64,000 bases of DNA. It comes from Sitta carolinensis. Lineage: Eukaryota; Chordata; Aves; Passeriformes; Sittidae. Location: contig CM063287.1 in assembly GCA_032173965.1 (NCBI GenBank), positions 11,413,859-11,477,858 on the forward strand, in the 5' to 3' direction. A model generated the notes under the pieces. It saw nothing but the letters and a program-made list of their open reading frames with translations, was not told the DNA's origin and ran no database searches. This document shows positions 1-12,271 of this stretch, in pieces (the stretch's first letter is position 1; every line of letters starts with the position of its first letter). The translations under genes and the position numbers were made by a program.

Positions 1-3000
1 CACTGGAGCAGTGCATTTAAAATCAATCTGTTCATTCTAGGAAATATGTATAGTGGGACAATTTTTTTTTCTCTAATGTTTAGTCACCATAAAAACCCTG
101 TACATGAAAACAGCTTGTGCTTTACAGTTCCAATGAAGCTCATAAAAAATTAATAGAATGTGAAGAAGGAAACATGATGATGGCTAGAGATCATATGGCC
201 AAAAGGCATGAAATATGTGCAGGTCACATTGGTAATATGCTTATCTTACGTTTGCATCTAAGGCAGCATTTGAAACCTAAAGGCTGGATTATAGAATGCA
301 TATCAGGAATTGTTATGTACATGAATTGCAGAGAATGTATTCAAGTTTCTATATTCTAGGGAATGGGAGAAACAAGTACAACAAAATTAACTCCCCGGTG
401 AAATCTTGAGTATGCTCAGAAGAATGGCAAAACCGACATAAACTACTGCAAGGATTGGATTTTATCTGCTAAAAATTCAGTTTCCTTTTCTAGGGCCATG
501 GATTGATCTTGCCCTCTCCATCACAGAACAACAACCCTTTGGTTCCTGGGGAGAGTGGTAGTTACAGACCTGTGTCAGGCTTCCAGCCCCACTCTGCACC
601 CCAATCCCACATGCAAACACTTCCCATGGTGGGCATTAGAACTTGAGCAGGTCACTTGAACACGGCAGATCATCAAGGAGGATACACCAGTACAGAGCTT
701 ATTGCAGTGCTTTACCCTGGAAAACCCAGTGGCTTATAAAAGAGAGAATCCTGCAGTAAATTTGCTATAGAGTCTTCTCAGCTCACCTGTATTCTCCCAG
801 CAAACTTACATCGGGTTGTTCTTGCAAAATTGTGTTGAATTGGGCCAGTAGAACTGTTTTCTGTTTTCCTAGCAACAAATGCTATGGTTTGGTTAGGCTA
901 AATTGCATTCTGATGTCTTATTTATCATACAGCAGCAACAAATCAGATTAAAAACAGTATTAGAGAATACAGTTCAGAACAGTGTTTGATTCATAAATCC
1001 TTAGCTTACACTATCAATGCGGGAATCAAACTCTGATAAGCAACTCTAAGAAGGCTTTTTTAAGGTTCCTCATTTATGTTCTTTAATCTTAAGACTGCCT
1101 GTTCTAAAACATATTATGAAAATAGGAAACTATTGTGAACTAATGTTCATTAACACCAGAGGTTGGGGAAGAAAGAAATCAGGTGCAGGTAGCAAATAAT
1201 GAGACTCCCATTCACGTTTAAGAGCTGTGTTTGTTCATAGCTAGATGTGGTAGATTGCTGACAAGGAAAAGGAAGAAGATGATCAGACATAACAGTAGAC
1301 ATTGTTTTCAAAGACGCTCTTCTCTAAAAACCACAATAACCTTCTAGACTTCACAACTCAGGATAAAATTGAGAACAAAGAGCTCCTCCCTGACAGGGGA
1401 AACTACATCTCTCCACTACATACACTGACATACTCCCAGTATCTTTTCGAATGAAGTATGTGCAAGTCAACAATGTATCTTGCTATAAACTATCTGTCTA
1501 CATGATTACATTTCCAGCTGCCATTTCTCTGTAATTTAATGCTAATTCCTTCATGTTTATATTTGATGCTTTTAATACTATTGTTTTCTAAGGCATTTCA
1601 AAAAAAGTATTTACCTCAATGAATCTGTATGGATGAAATTAAATTCAACAAAACAAAAACAGTTGCTTGAGTATCTCTGCTGTCAACACTGACTAGGCTG
1701 TCTACGAAACTGATCTGCAACACTCCTCAAGTATATTAGTAAGCAACAGGCAAGTTGCTAAGCTCAAAAAGAGTGTAATTGCAAACACTAATGAGTCATA
1801 AGAAGACAGATAGAAACTAAAATTGCAAGTTGATTAAAGATACCCTTCCATTGACAGGAACAGTGAAAGCAACTGTAAGGCACGTACTAATCTAGTTCTA
1901 CCATAAACTGGTTAAGACTCCTGGTGTCAAGATCAATCATTTGAGCCTTGTTCCAAATCATTCTTCCGCTTATGCCCTTTTGCTGTTCACATCTGTCCTT
2001 ACTATTATATACCTGTTTATTCAAAGAAAAAGAACATATGGCACTAGAGACACTGAGATAGCAAATGCAGACTAATGGGTACAGCTGTCACACAGCAATG
2101 TCAGGCAGGTACATTCACCCATCTGCCTTTGCACACACAGTGACCAGAACATTGGCCACTCCCACACCTGAGCAGGAGAGAAATCTTGAAAAGCTTCTCT
2201 CAAAATTGAGACAAAATGCTGGTATCTGTACATCAGTTCTTCATAGGTTTTGATAGCTGAACTCTTCAAAGAAAGTCATAAACACTCATGGCAAGTATAA
2301 GCTTGTAAAGCAAAAAGCCGTCTGAACTTCAGTACTGCTGCTAGAAACTGTTTTTCCCTCCCTTGTACCTTGTATCTTCTTTAACTTAAGGAGTTCTTCC
2401 TCAGCCTAACATCACATTCAGGTGTGTTGCCTGCCACTGTTGGTATATTGGCATTTTGTTGTTCCTATGCTCATTGACTTCTGCTACCCTGCTTATGTTT
2501 TGGATGTTATGACTCTTCATTCAACTGTCTTTATTCTGAAACTGAATTACTAGCAGCAGCTTTAGTTATGCAGCCCAAAAGGAGCACACATCATCTTTCT
2601 TGCTGACAGACACAACCTCTCTGCAGAGAGAAAATACACTGTCTGGGGGGGAAGGAGTACAGGGTCATGTCAGTAAAGCAGTGTGCAGGGATCAGGATGC
2701 TGGCTACTTGCAACAGCACGTCCCAGTCCTGAGAGCATTTCACCCAAGCTCAGCTTTTTGTAGGATTGCAGCTGTTAAAGTTTTGCCCGAACTTAAATTC
2801 TCCCACTTTCTCTGTCCCAGTGAAAATAGAAAATTTTAATAGTCATTAAAAAAAATTAAAGAATTCAGTTTGTGATTAACAGTTGAATTTGACAATTACC
2901 GAAACCAAACTGAATTACTGAATTGTTTTTACTCTAGATTGTTATTTCAATAAACCAGCATGCAGATGAAAACACAATTAATTTTCAAATGGAAAAACTA

Positions 3001-6000
3001 CCTACAGCAACATAATCAAGGTAATCTGCACTGTGGCCTCCTGCCTGCATGTATGTGTGCACAGGAACAGGTGAGAACTGACACATGTTACACTTCTGAG
3101 TTCAACACAGGCTTCCTCAGGTAGGGAAAGGACCCTGCTCTGCAAACAGGCTCCACACGGGAACCAATTTTAGCCCCATCTGGGGTAACACGTTGGTTTC
3201 ACTGAACTGTAACATCAACAGTCAATTCTTGCTGCATTATCAAGATCTTTAGAGAGGCTAAACATTCAATTCCAGACAAGCGATTATCAAATGTTAGAAA
3301 GAAATAATTATCACACCTAAAGTGCTAGAATATGGTGAGATGTCTCATGTTATTGTCATTTGATCCAAACAATGGTCTATTGGTCAAAAACTAAAAGATA
3401 AGGAAAAAAAAATCCAAAAAACCAAACACATTTCTACAGAAGCAAATGAACATGGAAAAAGAATACCATCACAAATACTATCTTTGAACAGATCTTTCAA
3501 ACACAGTTAAAGACCATTTGGCTGGAAAAACTGGACCACATCAATTTTGGTGTGAAAGGCGTAACTGCATTTTAATTCATTTACAAAAAGTTTACAGATG
3601 TGGCTTAGACAGGAGTTGCTCAAATTGCAAATATGCCTTGCTCTTGCAAGACTCGATTTTTTTCCAAAGGGTAGGTCACTGCAAAGAAGGACAAAAAAAA
3701 AACCCAACCAAGCAGCCTTGGGAATACATGAAAAACACTTTTCACTCAGAGCTGGAATTGAATATTTTTATACTGAAATCAGGCTAAACTGCTTCTTCAG
3801 GAAATTATCAATGGCAACATAGCTGAGGTTGTTGAAAGAACAAGAGGGGCTGGGATGCATTTTGGTTAACACTTTTGGGCAACGGCAAATTCAGGGAATA
3901 TGGAAGATGTTGCTATCAATAAAGTTAAACCCACTTAAATTGACTTTACAATTTCTTTGATAGTCCTTTGAACCTGAAACTCAAGATGAACCTGAAACAC
4001 AAGCCCTCCTGGACAGGCACCTATGACTTACGTACAGGTCTGCACCAGACTGACCCTAAAAACCCCTCTCAAGGAGTAAAGGCATATTTCTGTATTTCCA
4101 TAATGCTGAGAAGACTCTCTTGAGTGAGTGAATAACATTTTGGTGTAGTTAAATCGATTACCAGTCTTTTTAACAGCCAGCCTTTCTTTATCCCTACAGA
4201 TTTTGTAAACTAGGCAGGTTTACCATTATTCAAGACAAAGAAAAATGAAGCTGTGGGCAAGGGGACTGTTTCAGAGACATACAATGAAGTACATCCAGGA
4301 GAGACACTTTGGAAATAAATTTGTTGGAACACACACCTTAACAAACCTTGTAAATTACCATTTTCACTGACTAACAAAACACACAATCCCAGTCTGTATG
4401 CACAGTATCAGATAGCAACAGAGCACTGTCCAGAAAACAGCACCCAGTGAAAACGCTGGAAGGTTCAAACAAGCAGTAAGAGATAGTTACTTCCAGGAGC
4501 ATGGTTCTTGCCTCTTCCATTCCTTGGGACCATTTCAACAGATATTCTGCCAGGACAACACCCCCCAAAAAGTTTGATATGCGTGCCTATTGTAAATATG
4601 GTTTGTATCAGGAAAGGCAAGTGATCTTGTTAGTTTATAGCTTATACTGATTCCTTGAGGGAAACAGGCAGCATCAGCAAACCACCATTTTTATTGTAGA
4701 ATGATACCTATTCTAGCATTTTTGCCTGTTTTGAATGTTGTAAATAACCACAGTCCTTAATGGCATTTCCATGCACACACAAGTTTTACGTACAGATTTT
4801 CCTCCAGGTGATTTCATCCTCATTCCACAAAACTCCTTACCATTTGTACCTTAATGTCTTTCTTCCAGGTTTCAGACAAATCACTGAAATCAAGTAATAA
4901 ACTGTCTCTCAAAAGTTACATGCCTTTCACATCATGTAAAATGGAAATTCAGTGGAGAGCAGATAAATTTTCCCAGCTCATTCTATAGAAAGGGAAGCAT
5001 GTGCAGTTTTGTGGAAAAATGTGAAGTGTAAGGTAGTCAGAAGTTACCAGTCTGATGGCTAATTTCTAGCACAGTTTAACATGAATTTATTATGTTAGTA
5101 ATTCCATAACTATCATAACAATGAGCATTGTTGATGTGGTAGCATTTTCCTCCCCTGCATTTTTCCTCTTTTCTCCGCTTATTTACAGGTGTGTTAAATC
5201 ACAGCACAAGTCTGTTCTATTTCCTACACAGATGGAGCTATCTTCCTGCTTTTAAGAAGAAATTACTGTTACTGGAGGAAATCTGATTATGGATTATTTC
5301 ACTGCTTGAGTCACTACTTGTATGGAGATGTTACTACTCATGAGGTATGAAACACAATCTTCAATCTCTACTGTAATTACGAAGAAAAAGGAGAGTTAAG
5401 GACAGACCACAAATATCTTGATCATCAACATAATTTACAAGAGAAACTTCTGGAGAGAACCACTTAAATATTTTTTCCCCCTTGGATCCTTTGATTTATG
5501 CAAAACTGATCTCAAAACAGATTACAAAAACAATGAAAATACATATGGGAAAACTCAGCTGTAGACTCCAGTTTTAGATGGTGACAAATGGTAACATTTC
5601 TTTAAAATGCTTCAGTCTGTTAACAATCCAAAGCCCCCTGAAGAAGACTTTGAAAAATTTTCGAAATATTACAAGTGAAACTGTACAAAAGCCTGAAATG
5701 GCATTAATTAGAAGGGTGGTTCATGGTGGCTCCACTGATGGAAAATTGAGAGCTACAATCAACCTTCAGTTTAAAGGTAACAAGCACTATTTAGAGTGAG
5801 ATTTTTGAAAAATTATCAGCTGTTTGACATGCTTTGTGAAGATCAACAAATACAGAGACATTTCACTGTAAAGACAATGAATAATAAATATTACTTTCAC
5901 ACTAAGACATTAACTTCCATATTGCAGTCAGACAGACATTTTGACAGTCGAAGTACTGCACAAACACAAGCACAGAAGCAAAATGTTAGGGGAAAGTGCC

Positions 6001-8377
6001 ATTATGTAAACACAGAGCACAAAGAAGACAGAGCTGCAGAGGGAATACTCAGGCTACTGTTTAGGACTTCGCTGAAACAAGAAATGTTGAACTCTCATAC
6101 ACAATTATTTTACGATTCATTCATTCAAATAAATTCCCTCATTTCAATCTGCCTTGAGTTACCCTGATGCCTTGTGCAATTTGTACATCCTTGAAACTGA
6201 TGAGGTGGCTGGAAAACCAAATGCCTGTTTCAAGTGAAATGTCTGTCAGACATTATTTTGGATGACTTGGCCAAAGTCTGAGTATTCACAGGCACATGTG
6301 CTCTGACTACAGGAAACATACAATTGAGAAGTAGGATGCTCAAAGTAAACAAACTGGTAACAGAAACCATTGCAACTGGGAATCAACACTGAGGATTAAA
6401 TAACCTAAACATTGACAGAGCTCCCATTTTTCAGTGCATCAGCTTTGCTTCACTTGACACTAAGAAGAACACAGCAGATAATCAGGATTGGTGATTCTGG
6501 CCACTGTAGAAAGCTGCTTGTCTGACTGCACAAACTGTTTTCCTTGCTGTTTACTAAAAATTTATTTAAAAATAAGCATCTGCTGTCTTTGCAATCTAGC
6601 TAAATAAACCACAGTAAGTACTGAAAGAAGACATTCATTGCTCCTTATTTTTTCCACACTATTATCACATCTTTACCATGACAGCAAAAATAGCAACAGT
6701 TCAGGTACTTCCTCTTAGAACAGCTAGGCAACACTTAAAACATTAATTTCCCAGGAGGCAGAAACAATCCCAAATTTTCATGAAGAGGCATTTGCTGTCT
6801 GAGATGAGTCCTTCTCCCCTCCCTCCACCAAGAAACAATTGTAAACTACTTTGCACCTTTCCAAAATGTTGTGGACAATTACATTCAGAAAGAAAAGTCA
6901 TTCATGTCTGACATTCATATCACAAGACAAGCACAGAAAAAATATCTGTCTTGCTACCACAAGCACTTCGTTTTTGCATCTGCTAGCAACTGATGAGATC
7001 ATTCACTGGACTGACACGAAGTAAAAACATTAGCCATCAATACAGTCAAGTTCTTGGATCAGAAGAGACAGCCCATCTCATGACACTCACCAGGGCTGCC
7101 TGATGACAGGTTTCATTCCTACATCTCCATTTCTTCTGCTTAGTAGTGAGTGTCCTGGGAGGTTCTTGAGATTTATATACCAAAACAAAGAAAAAAGAAA
7201 AATACACCTGTAGGAAGGTCAGGATTTCAGAGCATTCCAACTCAGGATTTAGTATTGAGTGCAATTGCTCTAAAAACTGTAACAGGAGTTACTTTTTTTG
7301 GGGGATGGGTATTTGTCTATTTGTCCTCCTTACCCAAGAGGCCAGTTTATTCCAGCATCTATCCCAATTAAAGTCACCTCAGAAAACCTACACTATTTTT
7401 AAAAATTAATTTTATTTATGGGGCTAATGCCAGCATGCAGTTTAGCAGCAGGAATCTCTTTTTTTTTCTTTACCTTGCTTGAGTAAGCTATATGGGAAGA
7501 GTAAAAACGTAAAAACACCAAACCCAAAACTAGTGTAATAGAAGGGCTTTTCTTAGCAAAAGAAATGGCTGCTGTGTGTTTCCCTCTATCACTTATGTGT
7601 TAAGTCCCAACCAAGACAGCATTTTATTTGCTTTATTTTGGAATATCATTTTATTAGCTTTACTCTCTTTCCTCACCTTGCATCACTCTGCTGGTGGTGA
7701 GAAACTGAGTCAGCATGGCACTACTTCAGAAGCCAAAGCTGCATCACTCCTCAAAAACACAACAGTGTTAAAAATGTGCAAGAAATGATAAAGAAATGGC
7801 TCACATACAACCACTTCACAAAGAGAGGAAACTGCTATGAAGTGAGGCTCGGGACTCAGGCTCAGATAAGGTGACCTGCTAAACTTGGCTACAGGCTGCA
7901 TGCCACGGTCAAACTGCCCCCTCTAGCTAATTCACTTGCAGTGTTGATGACCACCAGGCACTGGGCTATAATTACAGAGACACCACTAAAATGCTACAAA
8001 ATTACTTCCGGCATTTCCACAGGTAACTGAAAACAAACTAGCAAAAGGTAAACCATGTCAAAATCTGGTACTGTCCTCTGCTCAGATTAAAGCACAAAGG
8101 TGGCAACTATGAGTAACTGCAGTGTTACTGTGCTTCCTGCACTCACTCTGCAGAGGACATTCATTTTCAGAGGTGTCGGTTCAGCACCTTCTGTAAGCAC
8201 TTGGTTGAGCCCAACCTCCCTCAAAGCAAGCCTGACATTCCCTCCTGGCTTGTGCCAGCCCTCAGTGCACATTGACTGACTAAGGCACATAACGAAACAT
8301 CCTTATGCCCTTACTTAAAGGAACAAGTTCCCATAGAAATATCTGCAGACTTTAATCTACAAGTGCAAGAGAGTGAC
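1..8377. other. Intronic sequence without recognisable genes
   Basis: This is AT-rich unique-looking sequence. The open frames present (up to 123 codons, 5796-6167 plus) have no recognisable domain, signal or codon pattern, and I saw no splice-flanked conserved exon. I recognise no repeat family here. Confidence 0.6.
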
Positions 8378-8401
8378 AAAAAAAAAAAAAAAAAAAAAAA
8401 A
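8378..8401. repeat. Poly(A) homopolymer tract, 24 bp
   Basis: An uninterrupted run of 24 A on the plus strand. No retroposon body is recognisable immediately 5' of it, so it may be a simple homopolymer. It creates poly-Phe artefacts in minus-strand open frames. Confidence 0.9.
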
Positions 8402-11219
8402 GTATCTGGGACAGAACTGAAGAGACTCCTCATAAAGATACCAAGGAAATGAATTTTTTTCCTCCACTTGCCCTCCTCCAGTTTTAGAAGTATAATAGGA
8501 AGTAAAAACAAAACAAACAAGTAAAACCACTTCAGCCAGGTCAAATGTGTGTTGAAGCGAAGGTAAGAAACCACTTAAAGCTCTCACAGGATTATAAGCC
8601 CCTTTTGACAGGTCTGATAATTTTAAAGGCTTAATTCCATTACAGTATCTGGCAGCCCACAAGGGCACATTTTACTAACCATAGGCCACCAGGTCATAAT
8701 AGATGTTGACAGAAAACATTAAAGGTTAAGTAGATGTAAGACCATAAAACATTTCAAGCTGCACAGTGCCAGCAATGTTAACTAGCAGCCATGGAGCTGT
8801 CTGAGAGGAGAAAACAATGGTTGAGTCTTGCCCCCACCTGCAGTCCCAGGGAACCCTAGCAAGAATCAGATGGGCAGTACAGGCCATGCTCCCACAACAT
8901 GAACATCATTCTGGCTGTGTCAAAGCCCAAATTTCCTACCTTACTCTAAACTCAGAGTGCAAGATCAGATTGAGCTGAAGAAAACATAGCCACACAATAG
9001 ATTCCACTAGTCCCCTTCACCTGGCTAACCCAGGGAGCAGCTGCAGCTGGCAGCAGCAGCCGTGCCACAGAGGGGCAGCAGGGCTTGAGGCACCTTGGCA
9101 GCTGAGGTCAGGCAACCTGCAGTTGCCTCTGTGCAACAGTGGAGCCCTCTCACTTGGGAAAGTAGTGCTCAGATTCTTACTGTGATGAAGATATAAGCCA
9201 GCAGTTAAAACAATTCAGCATGAAACAGTAATTTTGCCTTCAGTACTCAACAAAACTTACTCAAGCACTGCAATGTAACCACTGCAGGAGGCAACACTCA
9301 CTTCAACTCCCCCTGAGAGTATTTATGCAACTTATACATGCAGTTAAAACTCCAATATGTAATTTGGATTGCTCACTCTTGAGGGGTGCCTAGATACAGC
9401 AACAATGGCCATAATCACAGAGTTAATCTTATTTCAGCCACTAAATACGAAACCTAATATTTGACATTCCAAAATGGAAATGCGGAAAGGAAGGTAATGC
9501 ACAGATCACTGCCTGTGTGCATGGAAGAGGCTCAAATGCTGCTCTCCTCTGCATGCTTTCTACAAGGCAGTATGAGAATATACACAAACGGATCTTCTGC
9601 CTTTTCTCTTCTCTATGCAAAAGAACTCCTCTGAATGACATCTATCAGGATAATAAATCGCCAATACCACAAACAATTAAATTAGAAGCAGTTCAATATG
9701 TAAGGGGGCGGGAGCTGACTACTGACCAAATCTGACATACAAATAGCCTGCTAATTTGTCAGCAAGCCAAAATAAATGGAATGGGCTGGCTACAGGTGCA
9801 GGTAAACGTCTCAGAAATAGACATCAATAAATCATTTAGCTCTCTAGAACATTTTAGATTACAGTCATTTAACAAGAAGGACATTTTTGCCTTTGCAACA
9901 TGATTCATGAGTGCTTCAAGTGAGTCATTTAAAGTCAGCACTTAAAATGGGACTTTAAACTTCCATTTTTTGATCTCCTATAACATACTCTTAACTTAGC
10001 AAATATTATAAACTGTATCTTCTGTTCTGCTTATCACAAAATACAAACCTCAAGATTATGGGGTATTGCACACTAATGATCAACTCTCCAAAGTCCCAAA
10101 CTCTCTTTGTGAGAGAATCAATCTCCCTGATATTTTTTGTAGATTTAGAGACAAGGAGGAAGTTTGCTGAATGTCGGGCAAGCCAGCCAGCCAACATCCC
10201 AGTTTTACTAGATGTGACTACATAGGAAGATGGATAGACTGGGTCATCACATATTATAAATATATCCCTTACATGTAAAAATCACTCAGTCCTCATAATT
10301 TTCCATCTCAAGTACTTCTTCAAAAAGCCAGCCTGCACATAACTGTTCTGTCTGCTCAAAGACCATCTGCAGGGCTGTGTTTCTATCAAAATGATACAAG
10401 GTGTCACAAACAGTAACAGACAGAAGCTTAACTGCATGTTCAAAGGTCAGACTTCCACTAAAACCTGAAACATGAAATACACAAGGACCATCTATGCTTT
10501 TATTTCACAAGGATCTTAAAAGTATATTTATAAGTTGTAAAGTCATTAAGTAAAAAAATTAAAATCTTCCCTTACTAATGGACTAATACCATATATAAAC
10601 TTATATGAACATTTGTTTCTAACCTCATTCTACTGCAACTTTAGTCTATTGAAGCACACTTCTTCACAGACACAAATTACCTCAAGGACCTTCCAGGTAA
10701 ATCAGCCAATTAAGGAATTACAGGATTTCCACCCCAAGGAATAGTTAGAAAACATATATAACCATTTGGAAAGCGGGCTGAAACAGGACAATTTAACAGT
10801 ACTTGTCTATGTGCAAGACGACTGGTTTCTAAATTTCTTCCAGACTAACCTCTCAATTGCCCTGTTGCTAAGAAAAACAGTAGGAATGCAAAGGTGTATA
10901 GGAACATGAAGAACATGCTGGTTATTTCCAAAAATATGGTATTTTATTACACCTAGCATAGGAGGAGTTTTTACACACTTACAACTTCACATGACAGCCA
11001 GGCACATTGCCAAACATGCAGTATAAACCAAAGCTAACAGCCAAATTAGGACAGAACCCCAGTTCAGCACCACAGTTCACTGAGGTGTTCCCAAACTTAT
11101 TGAAAAACACAACCAGCGCAGCACATTTCTGCAGAGTATCTGTCTGAGCAGGAAATCTGCAGTAGAAACTGCTGACAGCAGCAAAATGAGAAGGCTGAGA
11201 AGTATCCAGAGCAGACCCG

Positions 11220-11430
11220 TTAAGAGAACCAGGGAGACAGACCTACAAGCTGCTCAAGGCAGTCAAATAACAGCCTGTGATCAATAGAAGCAAATACTGC
11301 TGGCAGATCAAGTAGGATCAAGACTACATAAGCCACTGCAATCTGTATGAATAAGTAAATCATGACAGGCTCCTCTGAAAGCCATGCTGTTAGACTGATG
11401 CTTGAAAACCTTAACTTTCTAAAACAGTTG
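11220..11430 (-). mobile_element. Decayed non-LTR retrotransposon (LINE) reverse-transcriptase fragment
   Basis: The minus-strand frame ending at 11220 contains VLILLDLPAVFASIDHRLLF followed by DCLEQLVGLSPWF. This matches the palm motif A region of LINE reverse transcriptases of the L2/Rex type (general form LLDLSAAFDTVDH, then LL..RLE..G…WF). The first catalytic Asp of motif A is kept, while the usual FD is changed to FAS. Residues just upstream (SEEPVMIYLFIQIAVAYVV) fit the linker before motif A. A frameshift probably lies further upstream near 11400, where another frame gives an FRGACH-like stretch. After the WF a stop follows and the match fades. It is a dead fossil copy. The clade call is tentative; the motif differs from the CR1 form seen at 55.7 kb. 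Confidence 0.62.
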
Positions 11431-12235
11431 GATAGTGTCAGTAGATAAGACAGTAGAAGTACTTTAAACACCCTTCTTTCAAGTCTGGCCTGGTACATGG
11501 ATATGTAAGTGGCACTGTGGCACAACACCCCCTCCCCAGTATTTTTTTCCTTTCCTGCTACATACTAATGCAGAAATAAGGTTGTTAATAAATGTTAAAT
11601 ACATTAAACCACAAAAGCAAACACCAGGTCAGTAAAACTGGTTAGCATAGCTAACTATGAACTGAACTGAAGGGAGTCTCGTGATAAATTCCTATTAGTT
11701 CTCCATGTTACCTTCTTAGGTTGACCATGAAAAGCCAGTCAAGAATAAGTAAAGGAGTGCTTTTTATGAGAATCCCAGTTCTTCCCATCTGCCCTAGTTC
11801 TGCTTCTACTGAAGCTCTACTCACTTTATTTGTAACTAAGTTAGGTCAGAATGATTTTGAAAATCCAGTACAGATAGTTTTAATGATAAGATCATGAAAG
11901 AATGAACTTCTCCAGGTACTATAACACTATATCCAAAGAGCATTCTAACAAGCCTGCATTAACCAGCAATTGGATTTTATCTGCTTACAGGATGTTAACA
12001 GAGAGTCCAGCTTGCCTACACCTCCTGACACTTAATAGATGCAAAGGGCACTGAGGAGGTATAAAAAACACAAATTCAGTTTGAGGATTAGAAGTTTATA
12101 AACAAGCATTAAGGACTACTCATCAAAATGTTGAGAGCCGTACTTCAGCTACAATAAACAACAAGAATTAGGAGCTTAACTTTCGGAATATTTTATTGAT
12201 ACTAATAAAGACAACTGAGAACAAAAATAACTGGG

Positions 12236-12271
12236 TTTTTTTTTTTGTTGGGTTTTTTTTTTTTTTTTTTT
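12236..12271. repeat. Interrupted poly(T) tract
   Basis: Runs of 11 and 19 T are separated by gttggg. Read on the minus strand this is an A-rich tail-like tract, but I cannot recognise a retroposon body beside it. Confidence 0.85.

Noticed and set aside
8311..8668. Minus-strand frames with poly-Phe segments that mimic membrane proteins
   Set aside because: The Phe runs are translations of the A24 tract at 8378-8401.
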